A stretch of DNA of 64,000 nt from NCBI GenBank assembly GCA_040905705.1, contig JBBDQZ010000029.1:248001-312000 (forward strand), given 5' to 3'. A program made the position numbers and the translations under genes. Below the pieces are notes generated by a model that made no database searches, was not told the origin of the DNA, and was given only the letters and a program-made list of their open reading frames with translations. Positions 63,259 to 64,000 of the stretch are shown here, one piece after another. The stretch comes from JBBDQZ01 sp040905705 (GTDB taxonomy: Bacteria > Bacteroidota > Rhodothermia > Balneolales > Natronogracilivirgulaceae). The number at the start of each line of letters is the position of its first letter. Positions within the stretch are counted from its first letter, which is position 1.

Positions 63259-64000
63259 ATGAGTCCTGTTGTAAGAAATACTCTATATGGAACACTGTTT
63301 TTTTTGGTTTTTTTAACCGGCGTCGTAAGTATCATTATCTACAGGACAGCGCGCCTGGCTTATGAAACACCGAGCGTAGAGCAGGTGGAATATGATGAAA
63401 TAGAGATTACTGGCGCCGTAAAACGCCTTTCAAAGGGGTTACAGTTTCGTACGATTTCTACAAGGGAACAATTATCCCTGCACCATACTGAGTTCGAAGC
63501 ATTTATTGATTATTTAGCTGAGTCGTATCCCGGTATTCATAACAAACTCAGTTTGGAGCTGATCAACGACTACACATTGGTATTTAAATGGGAAGGCTCC
63601 AGCCCGGATCTTCCGGCTGCCATGTTTCAGGGGCATTATGATGTTGTTCCGGTTGAGCCCGGCACGGAAGAAAACTGGACCTATTCTGCGTTTGATGGTA
63701 CAATTGCCGATGGTTATGTATGGGGACGCGGGGCTATTGATGATAAAAGTGGAGTTTTTTCCTACCTGGAAGCATTGGAGCACCTGATTGAAGAAGGATT
63801 CAAGCCTCAACGTACCGTTTTTGTTGTACTGAATCACGATGAAGAAATAGGAGGTCTCAACGGTGCACGAAAAGTTGCGGATCGGTTTTTGGAGCAGGGT
63901 CAAGATATCGCTTTTCTGGTGGACGAAGGGATGCCTATTGCAGAGGAAATACTTGAAGGCCTTGAGCATCCGATTGCAATGATTGGTGTAGCTGAAAAGG
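63259..64000 (+). CDS. M20 family metallopeptidase, PM20D1/CPS1-like (3' end outside window)
   Basis: The first 247 residues are visible. An N-terminal membrane anchor (LYGTLFFLVFLTGVVSIII) is followed by the M20 fold: FQGHYDVVPVEPGTEENW with the first zinc His and Asp, WGRGAIDDKSG with the bridging Asp, and NHDEEIGGLNGAR with the catalytic Glu pair. The wording is that of the carboxypeptidase S/PM20D1 branch, which cleaves or makes N-acyl amino acids. It starts 47 bp after ftsH. Confidence 0.88.
   Translation, partial: MSPVVRNTLYGTLFFLVFLTGVVSIIIYRTARLAYETPSVEQVEYDEIEITGAVKRLSKGLQFRTISTREQLSLHHTEFEAFIDYLAESYPGIHNKLSLELINDYTLVFKWEGSSPDLPAAMFQGHYDVVPVEPGTEENWTYSAFDGTIADGYVWGRGAIDDKSGVFSYLEALEHLIEEGFKPQRTVFVVLNHDEEIGGLNGARKVADRFLEQGQDIAFLVDEGMPIAEEILEGLEHPIAMIGVAEK

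Noticed and set aside
1..64000. CRISPR array, prophage, toxin-antitoxin, restriction or other defence genes
   Set aside because: No spaced short repeats, phage structural genes or recognisable defence domains were seen; the window is mostly housekeeping DNA.

Overview
The window is one stretch of a draft genome or metagenome scaffold (it contains a run of exactly 100 N) from a bacterium of the Bacteroidota/Rhodothermota/Balneolota branch; my best guess is Balneolota. The grounds are a secreted protein ending in a type IX-style sorting domain of the NYPNPFNPST kind, a GWxTD-domain protein, a MerC/Fur pair, a DUF3098 protein, a promoter of the TTTG-N20-TAnnTTTG type in front of rimP, weak Shine-Dalgarno use, and a pyruvoyl arginine decarboxylase beside speH and speE. 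Most of the DNA is ordinary, densely packed housekeeping chromosome.

Layout. 1-5.1 kb (minus): ftsE (cut by the window edge), a methyltransferase, pdxA, a GWxTD lipid/envelope-type protein, then merC and a Fur-family regulator with a perfect 7-1-7 operator in its promoter. 5.3-11.4 kb (plus): a renalase-like flavoprotein, then the two halves of a heterodimeric ABC exporter with an RNase Z gene wedged between them. 11.5-16.8 kb: an inositol-phosphatase-family enzyme, a small DUF883-like protein, prfB with a programmed +1 frameshift, nadB, coaE and a DUF192 lipoprotein. 16.9-27 kb: the translation/transcription cluster rimP-nusA-infB-rbfA-truB-ribF-rpsO-pnp, whose leader starts with a terminator-like hairpin; a 131-bp tandem repeat and the assembly gap sit between ribF and rpsO. 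27-31 kb: M16 peptidase, asnS, holA. 31-37.5 kb: cfa, then polyamine genes speH-pdaD-speE, an Omp85 protein and N-carbamoylputrescine amidase (aguB), the last preceded by a structured leader with a terminator. 38-43 kb: membrane proteins (DUF3098, DUF92), a dicarboxylate/glutamate symporter, an aldo/keto reductase, a methyltransferase and a DksA/TraR-type protein. 43.4-48.1 kb (minus): a complete Mn/Zn/Fe ABC uptake system (regulator, binding protein, ATPase, two permeases, one fused to a DtxR-like domain) with a 12-2-12 palindrome in its promoter. 48.5-56 kb: wecB, a GluR0-type glutamate-receptor potassium channel, a decayed outer-membrane protein, phosphomannomutase plus a mannose-6-phosphate isomerase-like cupin, and an SLC13 carrier. 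56-64 kb: a DUF4874/DUF4832 secreted protein, a PhoD-like phosphatase, tRNA-Leu(CAA) beside an IS3 transposase relic, ftsH, and the start of an M20 peptidase.

No CRISPR array, prophage, restriction system or intact transposon was seen. The items that go beyond routine annotation are the GluR0-like channel, the RNase Z with an Asp in place of a metal-binding His, the exporter split by that gene, the permease-DtxR fusion with its palindromic operator, the aguB leader, the rimP leader hairpin, the tandem repeat at the gap, and three gene relics (IS3 transposase, SNase-like nuclease, PorT-like barrel) found in apparently empty intergenic DNA.
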